Source: JAVBMJ01 sp031552535 (lineage in GTDB: Bacteria > Bacteroidota > Bacteroidia > Bacteroidales > Rikenellaceae). From it: a stretch of 46,405 nucleotides of DNA. The notes under the pieces are model-generated. The model searched no databases and was not told the DNA's origin. It worked only from the letters and a program-made list of their open reading frames with translations. The stretch spans positions 1-46,405 of the forward strand of contig JAVBMJ010000040.1 in assembly GCA_031552535.1 (NCBI GenBank). Direction: 5' to 3'. The first letter of the stretch is position 1. Each line of letters opens with the position of its first letter. Positions 34,119 to 42,356 of this stretch are shown in pieces. Position numbers and translations under genes: made by a program.

Positions 34119-34159
34119 AGAGTCTGTCTAAATTTTCAAAGGAAGATTAGACAGACTCT
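34119..34159. repeat. Short (41-bp) intergenic inverted repeat
   Basis: AGAGTCTGTCTAA (34119-34131) and TTAGACAGACTCT (34147-34159) are exact inverted repeats, 15 bases apart. It lies between the convergent barrel and CotH genes. Upstream, GTTATTC and GAATAAC (about 34039-34081) form another possible hairpin. Confidence 0.85.
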
Positions 34160-34189
34160 ATCTATATTTTAACAGTTCACGAACGGCTG

Positions 34190-35872
34190 TTACGGATATT
34201 GATTAAAGAGGTTATCCAAGAAAGTATACCTCGTCTTTACATAATTATCCAATGAAGTTATTCCGTTCTGGTAGTTCGAGGGAGGTGGCATTGCGTCGCC
34301 AAGCGCCTGTTCGGTGATTTTCCATACGGTAAAATTGGCAATTATCGAACGTGGCATCATGCCTGTTTGCGTGCCCAGCACTTCCTGGGCCTTAGCGAGC
34401 AACTGCGCTTTTTTGCTGTTCCAACGATTTTTTACGGCTGTTTTGAATGACGGGTCCTTAAGCATCTGTCCGTGCCAGTTGACGGGCGGATAGCCTGACT
34501 CCATCGTGAAAAACCCTACGTCCACCATCAGGTTGGTAAGCGGATTCTGAGTGCGGCGGTCGTTATTATAGGCTTTGTCGAAATCCCACACCGGTCCGAA
34601 AAAGAACTTGTCGCATCCGCGTCGCTTATAGATATTGATGCTCGTGAAACCGTCGGGATTGCCTGTCATCTCGTTGACCAGAAAGAAGTCTATGGCCGTA
34701 GCCTCGTCCCAATATTTCCTCCATTCGGCCTGCCACTGGGCGGTAGGCAGCGAAGAGGCGTTGAATAGTGCTTTTTCGGCAATTGTCAGATGGTTCCTGA
34801 TGTAGGTATACTGTGACTGGTCGTGGTCGTCGTCCTTGGGGTATTGCGGAGTGATCTTGATCCCCTTCCAGGAGGCGAAGTAGAATGGTTCGCTACTGCG
34901 ACTGGCGTGGATATCCACTTCGAGCAGGTAGCCTCCCGTGATTCGGTCAGGGTTGCTGCCGTCGCTCTCCTTGAGGCTTTCGATGGCTATGCGACCTCCG
35001 TCCTGCTCTATCTGGTCGCTCATTGTGTAGAGGCCGATGTATTCGCTGTTCATGTAGACGTTCACCGGGCGGTCGGCAGCGGTGAACAGGATGGCCCGTG
35101 AGTCGCGTAACGCCCAGGCATCGGAGTTGAACAACATGGACGACATGGCAAACGCCACAGAGTTACGCAGCAAAGTCTTGTCGCAATCATTAGCAAGAAG
35201 CGTCCAGCTCTTAGCGCTCGTGTGTTTCAGGTCGAGTGGCGAGAATTTTGCCGGAAATTTGATCCGGTAGGGTTTTTTGGGCAGCGACATGGTGGAATTA
35301 CCTCTGAGGCGGATCTCGATGTTGCCATCCGATTCGCTCCACAGACCGGGGGCGGAGTAGGTGCCGGGCAACATATCGAGTTTGGCACTTACGTAATTCA
35401 CCTTGTCGACGATGGCCTTCTCGGGACGGATACGCAGTACTGGCAACTCGCCGTTTATCTGCGGGCATATGAATGAGACTTTATATTGACGGGTTTCGCC
35501 GTTTTCGGCTTTTACGGTGTAGGTCAGCTCGTCACGAAACGAGTTGGATGTCAACCCGCTTTGCTGTCCGGCGCCGTCGACCGTCACTTGTGTGCCGGTA
35601 GTCTGGAATGTGGCAATCAGTCTGTCGGGATCGTTTTTGTCGATCCAGCGGGTATATACGGCCGTTATAGTGCCTGCGTTTTGATCGATCTTGAATGCAA
35701 CATCTCCCTGCAGGGATCCGTTTTGGGCGGATGTAAACCGGAATGATGTTATCCGGCACTCGGCACTCAGGGGTATTTGAGGTTCATTATTGTCGTCGGA
35801 TGAACATCCCGACGACAGGCATACATAGAGCAGCAGCGTGTATAATCCCGGAAACCGGCGACTTTTCATCAT
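34190..35872 (-). CDS. CotH-kinase domain lipoprotein
   Basis: From the ATG at 35872 the product is 560 aa. It is a lipoprotein: MMKSRRFPGLYTLLLYVCLSSG and then Cys23. An Ig-like region (about 35-145, SFRFTSAQNG...YKVSFICPQ) precedes the CotH domain. That domain has RLRGNSTMSLPKKPYRIKF (Lys pair for ATP), the catalytic region FFLVNEMTGNPDGF, and FFGPVWDFDKAYN with the metal-binding DFD. CotH proteins are atypical protein kinases best known from spore coats; surface-lipoprotein forms are common in Bacteroidota and their targets are unknown. The ATG eight codons upstream lies on the promoter box and is rejected. Confidence 0.88.
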   Translation of the reverse strand: MMKSRRFPGLYTLLLYVCLSSGCSSDDNNEPQIPLSAECRITSFRFTSAQNGSLQGDVAFKIDQNAGTITAVYTRWIDKNDPDRLIATFQTTGTQVTVDGAGQQSGLTSNSFRDELTYTVKAENGETRQYKVSFICPQINGELPVLRIRPEKAIVDKVNYVSAKLDMLPGTYSAPGLWSESDGNIEIRLRGNSTMSLPKKPYRIKFPAKFSPLDLKHTSAKSWTLLANDCDKTLLRNSVAFAMSSMLFNSDAWALRDSRAILFTAADRPVNVYMNSEYIGLYTMSDQIEQDGGRIAIESLKESDGSNPDRITGGYLLEVDIHASRSSEPFYFASWKGIKITPQYPKDDDHDQSQYTYIRNHLTIAEKALFNASSLPTAQWQAEWRKYWDEATAIDFFLVNEMTGNPDGFTSINIYKRRGCDKFFFGPVWDFDKAYNNDRRTQNPLTNLMVDVGFFTMESGYPPVNWHGQMLKDPSFKTAVKNRWNSKKAQLLAKAQEVLGTQTGMMPRSIIANFTVWKITEQALGDAMPPPSNYQNGITSLDNYVKTRYTFLDNLFNQYP

Positions 35873-35895
35873 AATACAGCATCTTTGATATTCCA

Positions 35896-35903
35896 CAAAT
35901 ATA
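35896..35903 (-). promoter_or_regulatory. -7 promoter box of the CotH lipoprotein gene
   Basis: The minus strand reads TATATTTG (TAnnTTTG), 23 bases before the chosen ATG at 35872. It is the reason for rejecting the upstream ATG at 35896. Confidence 0.6.
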
Positions 35904-35948
35904 CGGAATATTCCCGGATACGCGATTTTTTATGTGGCACTCTTTTTA

Positions 35949-35990
35949 AGAGTTTGTCTAAAATGACGTCTAATTTTCCCACGTAAAGTT
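35949..35990. repeat. Degenerate short repeat unit, left half of a composite
   Basis: AGAGTTTGTCTAA (35949-35961) is a one-mismatch left end. The right part, GTAAAGTTAGAAG, runs directly into the long unit. It is the same short-then-long arrangement as at 985-1189. Confidence 0.6.
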
Positions 35991-36142
35991 AGAAGCTGTT
36001 TGATTTGTTAACGAGATTATTTTCTATCGTTTTGCCGATGATTTCCCGCGGTGGGATGAGGCGAATAGCGGCCCCTGTTTAACAAATCACACCGCGGGAA
36101 AGCGCGGAAGGGAGGATGATTAATAAATTCAAAACGGCTTCT
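35991..36142. repeat. Long (152-bp) structured intergenic repeat, copy 2
   Basis: The ends AGAAGCTGTTTGATTTGTT and AAATTCAAAACGGCTTCT match copy 1 at 1027-1189. The internal stem TTTCCCGCGGTGGGAT (36042-36057) pairs with ATCACACCGCGGGAAA (36086-36101) with one mismatch. Where copy 1 has a T-G wobble this copy has C-G, so the stem is kept although the sequence changed. Confidence 0.8.
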
Positions 36143-36162
36143 CAAACGGCATTTTTAATTTA

Positions 36163-36801
36163 TCACAGATACGACCTGTCGGCATACATATAATAGCTAT
36201 CCCCCTCATCGCCTGGGATGAAATCAAACCTTCCGTCGGGCAGAAAATCTACGGCATTCAACCGAAATAAACCGTAGATCCAATTTCCGTGAATGATGCG
36301 TTGCCGCAATATGTTGTGGTTATTGACCCCTGCCAGTACACCCGGCAGATGGGTATATAACATCACATGCGAAACATCATATGTACCGCTGACCCCGTAC
36401 CTTCCGGCTGTACCGTTACGGCGAACCACACTGACGATAGCCCCCGCATGATGAAAATCACTGTAAGTCGCCTGGCTATTTAACAGGACTTTACCCGCAC
36501 GGTATGCATCGTACGCATCGGCGTTCATCGACCGGGGAAGTATATTCCCGACATCCTTTCCGGGGACGACAAATTTTATGCACGATCTGACAAAACTGCT
36601 GCACAATTTCGTATCCAACAGTTCGCAATAATTCGTAACACAACAATGAGCCATGGAGCCTACACGGGAATAAAACGGAGCCATGGTATATCCGGAACTG
36701 ATTACCGGATGCCATTGCCCGGCGGACGTGTTTTTGCGTTTGCATTGACTATCGCAGAATACACACCCGGGAACCGATACCTTTGAACTGCAGCCACCCA
36801 T
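36163..36801 (-). CDS. Cysteine-rich protein of unknown family, third gene of the DUF2589-type cassette
   Basis: I do not recognise a family. The 212-aa product has nine cysteines in its first 75 residues (4, 13, 16, 20, 53, 54, 59, 67, 74), including CVFCDSQC and HCCVTNYC. This suggests metal binding or disulfides. No signal peptide is visible. The remainder is cysteine-free, Gly/Tyr-rich and probably beta (GAIVSVVRRNGTAGRYGVSG, FDFIPGDEGDSYYMYAD). The ATG at 36801 lies only two bases after the stop of the upstream DUF2589-type gene (TAA-TA-ATG), so the two are surely co-transcribed. An alternative start 11 codons upstream would overlap that gene. A composite repeat lies directly downstream. 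Confidence 0.6.
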   Translation of the reverse strand: MGGCSSKVSVPGCVFCDSQCKRKNTSAGQWHPVISSGYTMAPFYSRVGSMAHCCVTNYCELLDTKLCSSFVRSCIKFVVPGKDVGNILPRSMNADAYDAYRAGKVLLNSQATYSDFHHAGAIVSVVRRNGTAGRYGVSGTYDVSHVMLYTHLPGVLAGVNNHNILRQRIIHGNWIYGLFRLNAVDFLPDGRFDFIPGDEGDSYYMYADRSYL

Positions 36802-36803
36802 TA

Positions 36804-37529
36804 TTAACTGCCTGCCGGGACCGGTTCGATACAACTGGCCATAATATCCATGAGTTTCGACAACCCCTCGGTTTGTGGTTGCTGAGCGGCAGTGACATGC
36901 ACCTGGTATTTGGCAGTCTGGTTAGTCGTGCGCGTATTTTCACGGGAAGTGGAGACCTTGCCCTGCACCTGTACGCTCGCACAGAACCATTTGGCACTGA
37001 CAGATGATGAAAGTTCCGCTTTATCTTCGCTTTTAGATACCGACGAATCGCTGACCTCCATCTGGAAATCGACATCCACACGTTCTATCAACAGGGAGGG
37101 CACAGGCACCAGACCAATAAAAGGAGCCTGCACCTTGATCTTCGAAGTAGAAACACCGCCAGGAGTCTGAACGGGACGTTCGAGGTCGAAAGTCAACAAA
37201 CGAGTCGTAGTTTCGTCGTCATTGTAAGCGATCTTCTTGTAGAAATTAAGCGCCGTCATGGCCAATTGCTGTTGAGACTCACAAACAGCGATAAGTGGTG
37301 CCGAAATAAGCTCACGCATAGGCAGCCCTCTGAAACTATCGGCGACACCGCCGTTTTCGCTACCCCCGGTCTGGATTCCGGTTGCCGCGGAAGGCAAGCT
37401 AAGATCAACATCCACACCTACTGCCGAAGCGCTGGCCGAAACAGTCCGTCCAGAGGTCTGGACAGACATCTCCGTGTTACTTTTAGTGCCACCTGAATGA
37501 TGTAGCGCTTTTTTCCCATTTGTTTCCAT
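36804..37529 (-). CDS. DUF2589-type protein, long paralogue
   Basis: The 241-aa product has a low-complexity N-terminus (Ser, Thr and Gly rich, about 1-55) followed by a core that fits DUF2589: LPMRELISAPLIAVCESQQQ as an amphipathic helix, LLTFDLERPV, then IKVQAPFIGLVPVPSLLIER with VDVDFQMEV, and a final YQVHVTAAQQPQTEGLSKLM. It has no signal peptide or membrane segment and is probably cytosolic. The function of DUF2589 is not known to me. The core matches the shorter protein encoded just upstream, segment by segment. I start at METNGKKALHH (37529); an ATG 19 codons earlier only adds an unrelated stretch. Confidence 0.65.
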   Translation of the reverse strand: METNGKKALHHSGGTKSNTEMSVQTSGRTVSASASAVGVDVDLSLPSAATGIQTGGSENGGVADSFRGLPMRELISAPLIAVCESQQQLAMTALNFYKKIAYNDDETTTRLLTFDLERPVQTPGGVSTSKIKVQAPFIGLVPVPSLLIERVDVDFQMEVSDSSVSKSEDKAELSSSVSAKWFCASVQVQGKVSTSRENTRTTNQTAKYQVHVTAAQQPQTEGLSKLMDIMASCIEPVPAGS

Positions 37530-37601
37530 AGATAAGTAAAGTTTTAGATTAAATAACCGGGAGGTGTGGGACTCTGGTGGGCACACCCTCTACGGCCATA
37601 T

Positions 37602-38063
37602 TCATAATTTTTTATAATAATCGTCGACTATACGCGCAAACCCTTCCGGCGGCGGAGCAGCCTTGAACCTTAGCGATACGTTCATCACATCTTTGTCTGA
37701 TTTGGATTGGGCCGGTGAAGCCACGTTCATCTCAAAATTAGCCAGGCTGACAGCCAACGGAGCATTGGCAGCCTGATAATTGCTCACATGCTGTATCCTG
37801 GCAGCGAAAGTTATTTCGATTTCGTCCAACAACAACGAATTGTGTGGCATCAACGTCAGCAATGGGACATCTATATGAGCGCCGGCACCGTTTTTTATTT
37901 TTTTAGTCAATGCAACCCCGTCGCTGTCGAAATAACTTTCGAACATCTGTATGTGCTGCGCCACGAGCATGTCCTGGGCGCTGCTTACGGCATACTGCAA
38001 TCCTTTTATGAGATCCGGCAGGGAATGCGATTCTTTCGCTTTTCCCAAAGGAAAAATTTTCAT
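37602..38063 (-). CDS. DUF2589-type protein, short paralogue
   Basis: A 153-aa protein with the same order of elements as its downstream neighbour: helix LPDLIKGLQYAVSSAQDMLV, then HIDVPLLTLMPHNSLLLDEI with EITFAARI, and the C-terminal VMNVSLRFKAAPPPEGFARI with VDDYYKK. It lacks the Ser/Thr-rich N-terminus. No export signal is seen. It is the first gene of the cassette, with 72 bp to the long paralogue, and diverges from prxQ. The paralogy suggests a hetero-oligomer in which both subunits use the same fold. The name rests on motif resemblance, not on a search. Confidence 0.6.
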   Translation of the reverse strand: MKIFPLGKAKESHSLPDLIKGLQYAVSSAQDMLVAQHIQMFESYFDSDGVALTKKIKNGAGAHIDVPLLTLMPHNSLLLDEIEITFAARIQHVSNYQAANAPLAVSLANFEMNVASPAQSKSDKDVMNVSLRFKAAPPPEGFARIVDDYYKKL

Positions 38064-38091
38064 ATCATCCGGCGTTTGGAAAACAAAAAAT

Positions 38092-38114
38092 AAAAGCCGT
38101 CAAACGGGCTTTTT
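38092..38114. terminator. Small symmetrical hairpin in the intergenic region before prxQ
   Basis: AAAAGCC and GGGCTTTT pair around GTCAAAC, with A/T runs on both sides. It resembles a bidirectional intrinsic terminator, yet lies between two divergent genes. It could act as an attenuator or insulator. Confidence 0.35.
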
Positions 38115-38186
38115 ATTGACTGAAATATATTACTTTTGCATCATACCAGGTATTCGGACACATCCATAAACCATGCCGGTTATATT

Positions 38187-38786
38187 ATGAAAACCAAATT
38201 ATTGTCACTAAAAATCCATCTGGCCATCATGGCCGTATGCGGAATTTGCATCCAGGCCGGAGGCGGTCAAAACTCATTAATGCCGGAAGGCGTAATTATT
38301 CAAAATAACGATATCATGGAAACAACCACAAAACCGAAACCAGGTGACAAGGCTCCCGGGTTCAACGCAAAAGACCAGCATGGCAACACGATAACGCTCG
38401 AATCGCTCAAAGGCAGGAAAGTAATCCTGTATTTCTACCCCAAAGACAACACTCCGGGATGTACCGCCGAGGCATGCAGCCTTCGCGACGGCAAGAGCGA
38501 GCTGGAAGAGATGGGTTTCGTGATAGTGGGGGTGAGTCCTGACAGCGAAAAATCGCACAAGGAGTTTGCCGACAAACATTCGCTTGACTTCACCCTTCTG
38601 GCCGACACCGACAACGCGATAGCAACCTCATACGGGGTGTGGGGCAGAAAGAAGATGGCGGGCAGAGAGTATATGGGTATACTGCGGGCGACTTTCATCA
38701 TCGACGAAAACGGATACATCGAGAAAGTTTTCGACAAGGTCGACACGTCGAACCATTTCGAACAGATCGCCGACTCGTATAAATAA
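38187..38786 (+). CDS. Thioredoxin-dependent peroxiredoxin (BCP/PrxQ), with an N-terminal extension
   Basis: PrxQ enzymes reduce hydrogen peroxide and organic peroxides using thioredoxin. The core (from METTTKPKPGDKAPGF) has the peroxidatic Cys92 in DNTPGCTAEACSLRD, with the resolving Cys97 five residues later, as in atypical PrxQ. The core is about 157 aa, the family norm. From the ATG at 38187 there are 43 extra residues: MKTKLLSLKIHLAIMAVCGI is hydrophobic and resembles a signal peptide, which would make the enzyme periplasmic. If translation instead begins at 38316 it is cytosolic, like most relatives. A TACTTTTG box at 38131-38138 may be the promoter. Confidence 0.9.
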   Translation: MKTKLLSLKIHLAIMAVCGICIQAGGGQNSLMPEGVIIQNNDIMETTTKPKPGDKAPGFNAKDQHGNTITLESLKGRKVILYFYPKDNTPGCTAEACSLRDGKSELEEMGFVIVGVSPDSEKSHKEFADKHSLDFTLLADTDNAIATSYGVWGRKKMAGREYMGILRATFIIDENGYIEKVFDKVDTSNHFEQIADSYK

Positions 38787-38892
38787 CCGGCTGTTTGCGG
38801 GAGCCCGCGATTCGAGGCAAAGTGCCGGGGCGGAATATTGCTGAGTGGCGATAAGGTGAAAAACAAAACAATTTAGCGACAAATAAAACGAC

Positions 38893-39909
38893 ATGGCAGA
38901 AAAAGTTCAGATCAATCCCGACAAGTTGAAAGTCCTCAACGCGGTGATGGATAAAATCGAAAAAGATTTCGGCAAAGGCTCGATAATGAGGATGAGTAGC
39001 GATAAGATTGAAGAGGTGGCGGTCATTCCTACCGGGTCGATCACGCTCGATATAGCTCTCGGGGTAGGCGGTTATCCCAAAGGGCGTGTGGTGGAGATAT
39101 TCGGGCCCGAATCGTCGGGTAAGACAACGTTGGCCATACATGCGATAGCTGAAGCTCAAAAGGCCGGAGGTATCGCCGCATTTATCGACGCCGAGCACGC
39201 ATTCGACAGCTACTACGCTCAGAAACTGGGGGTCGATATCGACAATTTGCTCGTTTCGCAGCCCGACCACGGGGAACAGGCCCTGGAAATAGCCGAAAGC
39301 CTGATCCGTTCGAGCGCTATAGATATTGTGGTGATAGACTCAGTTGCCGCATTGACTCCAAAAGCCGAGATCGAGGGCGACATGGGAGAATCGAAAATGG
39401 GGCTCCAGGCTAGACTTATGTCACAGGCTTTGCGTAAGTTGACTGCAACAATCGCCAAGACCAAAACGGTGTGCATATTCATTAACCAGTTGCGCGACAA
39501 AATCGGCATAGCATATGGCAATCCCGAAACCACGACGGGAGGTAACGCCCTTAAGTTCTATGCCAGCGTCCGTATAGACATCCGCAAATCTGCTTCGATC
39601 AAGGATGGCGAGGAGCAACTCGGGTCACGTACGAAGGTCAAAGTTGTCAAAAATAAGGTGGCGCCTCCGTTCCGCAGGGCCGAATTCGATATCCTTTATG
39701 GCGAGGGCATCTCGAAGTTGGGCGAGATAATCGATCTGGGAGTGGACTTCGGGATCATAAAGAAAAGCGGCTCGTGGTTTTCATACGGGGACCGCAAACT
39801 TTCGCAGGGCCGCGATGCAGTGAAAGAGATACTAACCACCGACGTAGCGCTCAGGGATGAGATCGAAGCGAAGGTGCGCGAAGCCATGACACAGGAAAGG
39901 AGCAAATAA
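38893..39909 (+). CDS. recA: Recombinase A
   Basis: RecA forms the ATP-dependent nucleoprotein filament for homologous recombination and SOS induction. The 338-aa chain is standard. Walker A reads GPESSGKTTLAIHAI (about 71-85), Walker B IDIVVIDSVAALTP, loop L2 lies around FINQLRDKIGIAYGNPETTTGG, and the monomer interface KLGVDIDNLLVSQPD is as expected. No LexA box could be recognised in the 106 bp upstream. A strong hairpin follows the stop, so recA is a single-gene transcript. Confidence 0.98.
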   Translation: MAEKVQINPDKLKVLNAVMDKIEKDFGKGSIMRMSSDKIEEVAVIPTGSITLDIALGVGGYPKGRVVEIFGPESSGKTTLAIHAIAEAQKAGGIAAFIDAEHAFDSYYAQKLGVDIDNLLVSQPDHGEQALEIAESLIRSSAIDIVVIDSVAALTPKAEIEGDMGESKMGLQARLMSQALRKLTATIAKTKTVCIFINQLRDKIGIAYGNPETTTGGNALKFYASVRIDIRKSASIKDGEEQLGSRTKVKVVKNKVAPPFRRAEFDILYGEGISKLGEIIDLGVDFGIIKKSGSWFSYGDRKLSQGRDAVKEILTTDVALRDEIEAKVREAMTQERSK

Positions 39910-39926
39910 GCATTATGGTACATTCT

Positions 39927-39961
39927 CCGCGCCACCTAAAGTATGAGTTAAGGTGGCGCGG
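39927..39961 (+). terminator. Hairpin after recA
   Basis: CCGCGCCACCT (39927-39937) pairs perfectly with AGGTGGCGCGG (39951-39961) around a 13-base loop. It starts 17 bases after the recA stop. There is no T-run. Confidence 0.6.
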
Positions 39962-40020
39962 GTCATTAACCAGTGTTTTACAGCGAATTACAACGACTCA
40001 TATAAAGTGATTTTACATCT

Positions 40021-42270
40021 ATGGGTTACACCGACGAAGATGAATTGTTGATCGGGAGAAGCTACGATTCCCTGCTTGTGGCATGTGAGAAGATTTGCCG
40101 GACCGAAGACGACCGGGAATTGATCCATAAGGCATTTTTTCTTGCCAAGGAGGCGCATAAGGGTGTCCGCCGCAAATCGGGCGAGCCTTATATCATACAT
40201 CCGATAGAGGTGGCCAAGATCGTTGTCAACGAGATCGGTCTCGGCGTAAAGTCGGTGGTGGCTTCATTATTGCATGACGTGGTGGAAGATACCGCCTATA
40301 CGGTCGAGGAGATAGAGGCTATTTTCGGCACCAAAATAGCGGTCATGGTAGACGGGCTGACCAAAATGTCGGGAGTGTTCAATACCGATGCTTCGGAGCA
40401 GGCCGAATATTTCCGTAAAGTACTTCTGACCTTGTCGGACGATGTCAGGGTTATATTGATAAAAATTGCCGACAGGCTGCATAATATGCGCACACTGGGG
40501 TCGATGCCCCAGAACAAGCAGATAAAGATCACCAGCGAAACCTTGTACCTGTTCGCCCCGTTGGCGTACAGGCTCGGTCTTTATGCAATAAAAACGGAAT
40601 TGGAGAATCTGTGCATGAAGTATCGTTTTCCTGAACAGTATGCCGAGATAGAGCGTAAATTACAGGAAACCGAAGCCGACCGTGCTCAATTCATAGAACA
40701 ATTTAACGCCCCTATAATCAAAAAACTGAACCAAAGCGGTATCGAATACGAGATTTCGGGGCGGGTGAAAAGCATCTACTCGATATGGAGCAAGATGCAG
40801 CGTAAAGGGATTAAATTCGATGAGGTCTATGATCTGTTCGCGATACGCGTAATCTTCAAACCTACGGATATAATTCCCGAAAAATCGCAATGCTGGCATA
40901 TATATTCGCTCATCACCGACATTTACAAGCCTAAGCCCGACCGCATACGCGACTGGGTGACGACACCGAAAGATAACGGATATGAGGCGTTGCATGCTAC
41001 GGTAATGAGCACGGCCAAGGAAGATACCGAGCAGAAAGAGGGGATGTGGGTCGAAGTGCAGATACGTTCCCAAAGGATGGAGGAGGTTGCCGAACGGGGA
41101 TTTGCCGCCCACTGGAAATACAAACAGGAAGCTACGGGGGGCAGCGAAGACGAGTTCGATAAATGGCTCAAAAAGATACGTGAAGCCCTGCGTTCGCCGA
41201 CTGAAAACGCTGTGGATTTTCTCGATAACTTCAAGTTGTCGTTATATATGTCCGAAATCGTGGTGTTCACGCCACGGGGCGAATCGCGTAAGATGCCCAC
41301 GGGAGCCACTGCGCTCGATTTCGCATATGAGATACACTCCAAAATAGGCCATAAAGCCATAGGAGCCAAGATAAACCACAAGATAGAGTCAATATACAGC
41401 GTCCTGCACAGCGGCGACCAGATAGAGATAATCACCTCGGAAAGTGCCAGCCCGAAACTCGAATGGCTCGACCATGTCACCACCGCCAAAGCCAAACAGT
41501 CGATAAAAAACAGGCTGAAAAAAGAGAAACAAAACAACATAGAACGCGGCATAGAGATATTCGACGCCAGGATGCGCGAATTCGGCATTGCCCCGAGTGC
41601 AAGGGTATTCCGCAAGATACTGCCTGCATACGAGTGTTCGAGCAAGGACGAGTTCTACAGCAAACTCGGTCTGGGAATACTGAATCTCGACGGGGTGGAA
41701 AAGATATTGAAGCAGAATGCGGCAAGCAAGATGCTTAAGTTCTGGTCGCTACAGTTGGGAAAACCCTTCGGGTTCCTCACCGGTGACGACAAGAAGCACG
41801 AGAAAGACGTTGTAGTCAAGGACCCCAGGTCGGAGGACGGCCTGCAATTTGCTATTGCCGCATGTTGCAACCCCATCCCTGGCGACGAGGTGTCGGGATA
41901 CAAAGATCCGACTACGGGAAAGATATTCGTGCACAAGAGTTCATGCGGCGAATTGACCCGGCTCGCTTCGCAGCACGGCGAAAGGTTGACCAACGTCAAA
42001 TGGTCGAGTCATAAGGCAATGTCGTACCTTTCCGAAATAGAAGTGCGCGGAATCGACCGCATAGGTATATTGATGGAGATATCGCAGGTGATAACTGGCG
42101 AGATGGGTACCAATATACGCGAATTGCATATACAGAGCCACGACGGGATATTTGAAGGCCGCGTGAGCCTGTATGTGCGGAGTACCGAAGACCTTAACGC
42201 CCTGATCAACCGGGTGGGAAAAATAAAAGGGATAGAGAAAATAAACCGTATAAATAACATAGCAGAATAA
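40021..42270 (+). CDS. rel: Bifunctional (p)ppGpp synthetase/hydrolase
   Basis: This is a long RelA/SpoT homologue (749 aa) controlling the stringent response. The N-terminal HD hydrolase domain is intact, with LLHDVVEDT at about 81-89. The synthetase domain has RVKSIYSIWSKMQRKG, DEVYDLFAIRVIF, NGYEALHATVM and VQIRSQRMEEVAERGFAAHWKYK. A TGS domain follows (about 415-480, VVFTPRGESRKMPTGATALD), then a CC region (AIAACCNPIPGDEVSGY, about 612-628) and a C-terminal ACT domain. Both activities are therefore expected. It is the only RSH gene in the window. A perfect hairpin separates it from obg, whose GTPase product is linked to ppGpp in many bacteria. Confidence 0.95.
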   Translation: MGYTDEDELLIGRSYDSLLVACEKICRTEDDRELIHKAFFLAKEAHKGVRRKSGEPYIIHPIEVAKIVVNEIGLGVKSVVASLLHDVVEDTAYTVEEIEAIFGTKIAVMVDGLTKMSGVFNTDASEQAEYFRKVLLTLSDDVRVILIKIADRLHNMRTLGSMPQNKQIKITSETLYLFAPLAYRLGLYAIKTELENLCMKYRFPEQYAEIERKLQETEADRAQFIEQFNAPIIKKLNQSGIEYEISGRVKSIYSIWSKMQRKGIKFDEVYDLFAIRVIFKPTDIIPEKSQCWHIYSLITDIYKPKPDRIRDWVTTPKDNGYEALHATVMSTAKEDTEQKEGMWVEVQIRSQRMEEVAERGFAAHWKYKQEATGGSEDEFDKWLKKIREALRSPTENAVDFLDNFKLSLYMSEIVVFTPRGESRKMPTGATALDFAYEIHSKIGHKAIGAKINHKIESIYSVLHSGDQIEIITSESASPKLEWLDHVTTAKAKQSIKNRLKKEKQNNIERGIEIFDARMREFGIAPSARVFRKILPAYECSSKDEFYSKLGLGILNLDGVEKILKQNAASKMLKFWSLQLGKPFGFLTGDDKKHEKDVVVKDPRSEDGLQFAIAACCNPIPGDEVSGYKDPTTGKIFVHKSSCGELTRLASQHGERLTNVKWSSHKAMSYLSEIEVRGIDRIGILMEISQVITGEMGTNIRELHIQSHDGIFEGRVSLYVRSTEDLNALINRVGKIKGIEKINRINNIAE

Positions 42271-42282
42271 CGCAGGCAGGTT

Positions 42283-42319
42283 TTTGAAATCCGCCGTAGC
42301 GTGTGCGCCGGATTTCAAA
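42283..42319 (+). terminator. Hairpin between rel and obg
   Basis: TTTGAAATCCG (42283-42293) pairs perfectly with CGGATTTCAAA (42309-42319) around a 15-base loop. It begins 13 bases after the rel stop. The right arm is followed by TTCAAAAAA, not a T-run. Confidence 0.5.
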
Positions 42320-42356
42320 TTCAAAAAACGACACGCCCTGCACACATAAATACAGT

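Noticed and set aside
34190..35896. Upstream ATG (35896) for the CotH lipoprotein
   Set aside because: It coincides with the TATATTTG -7 box, and the eight extra residues precede a normal lipoprotein signal.
42271..42356. tRNA-like folding between rel and obg
   Set aside because: Only a single 11-bp hairpin is present; there is no cloverleaf or T-loop. No tRNA or rRNA gene was recognised anywhere in the window.
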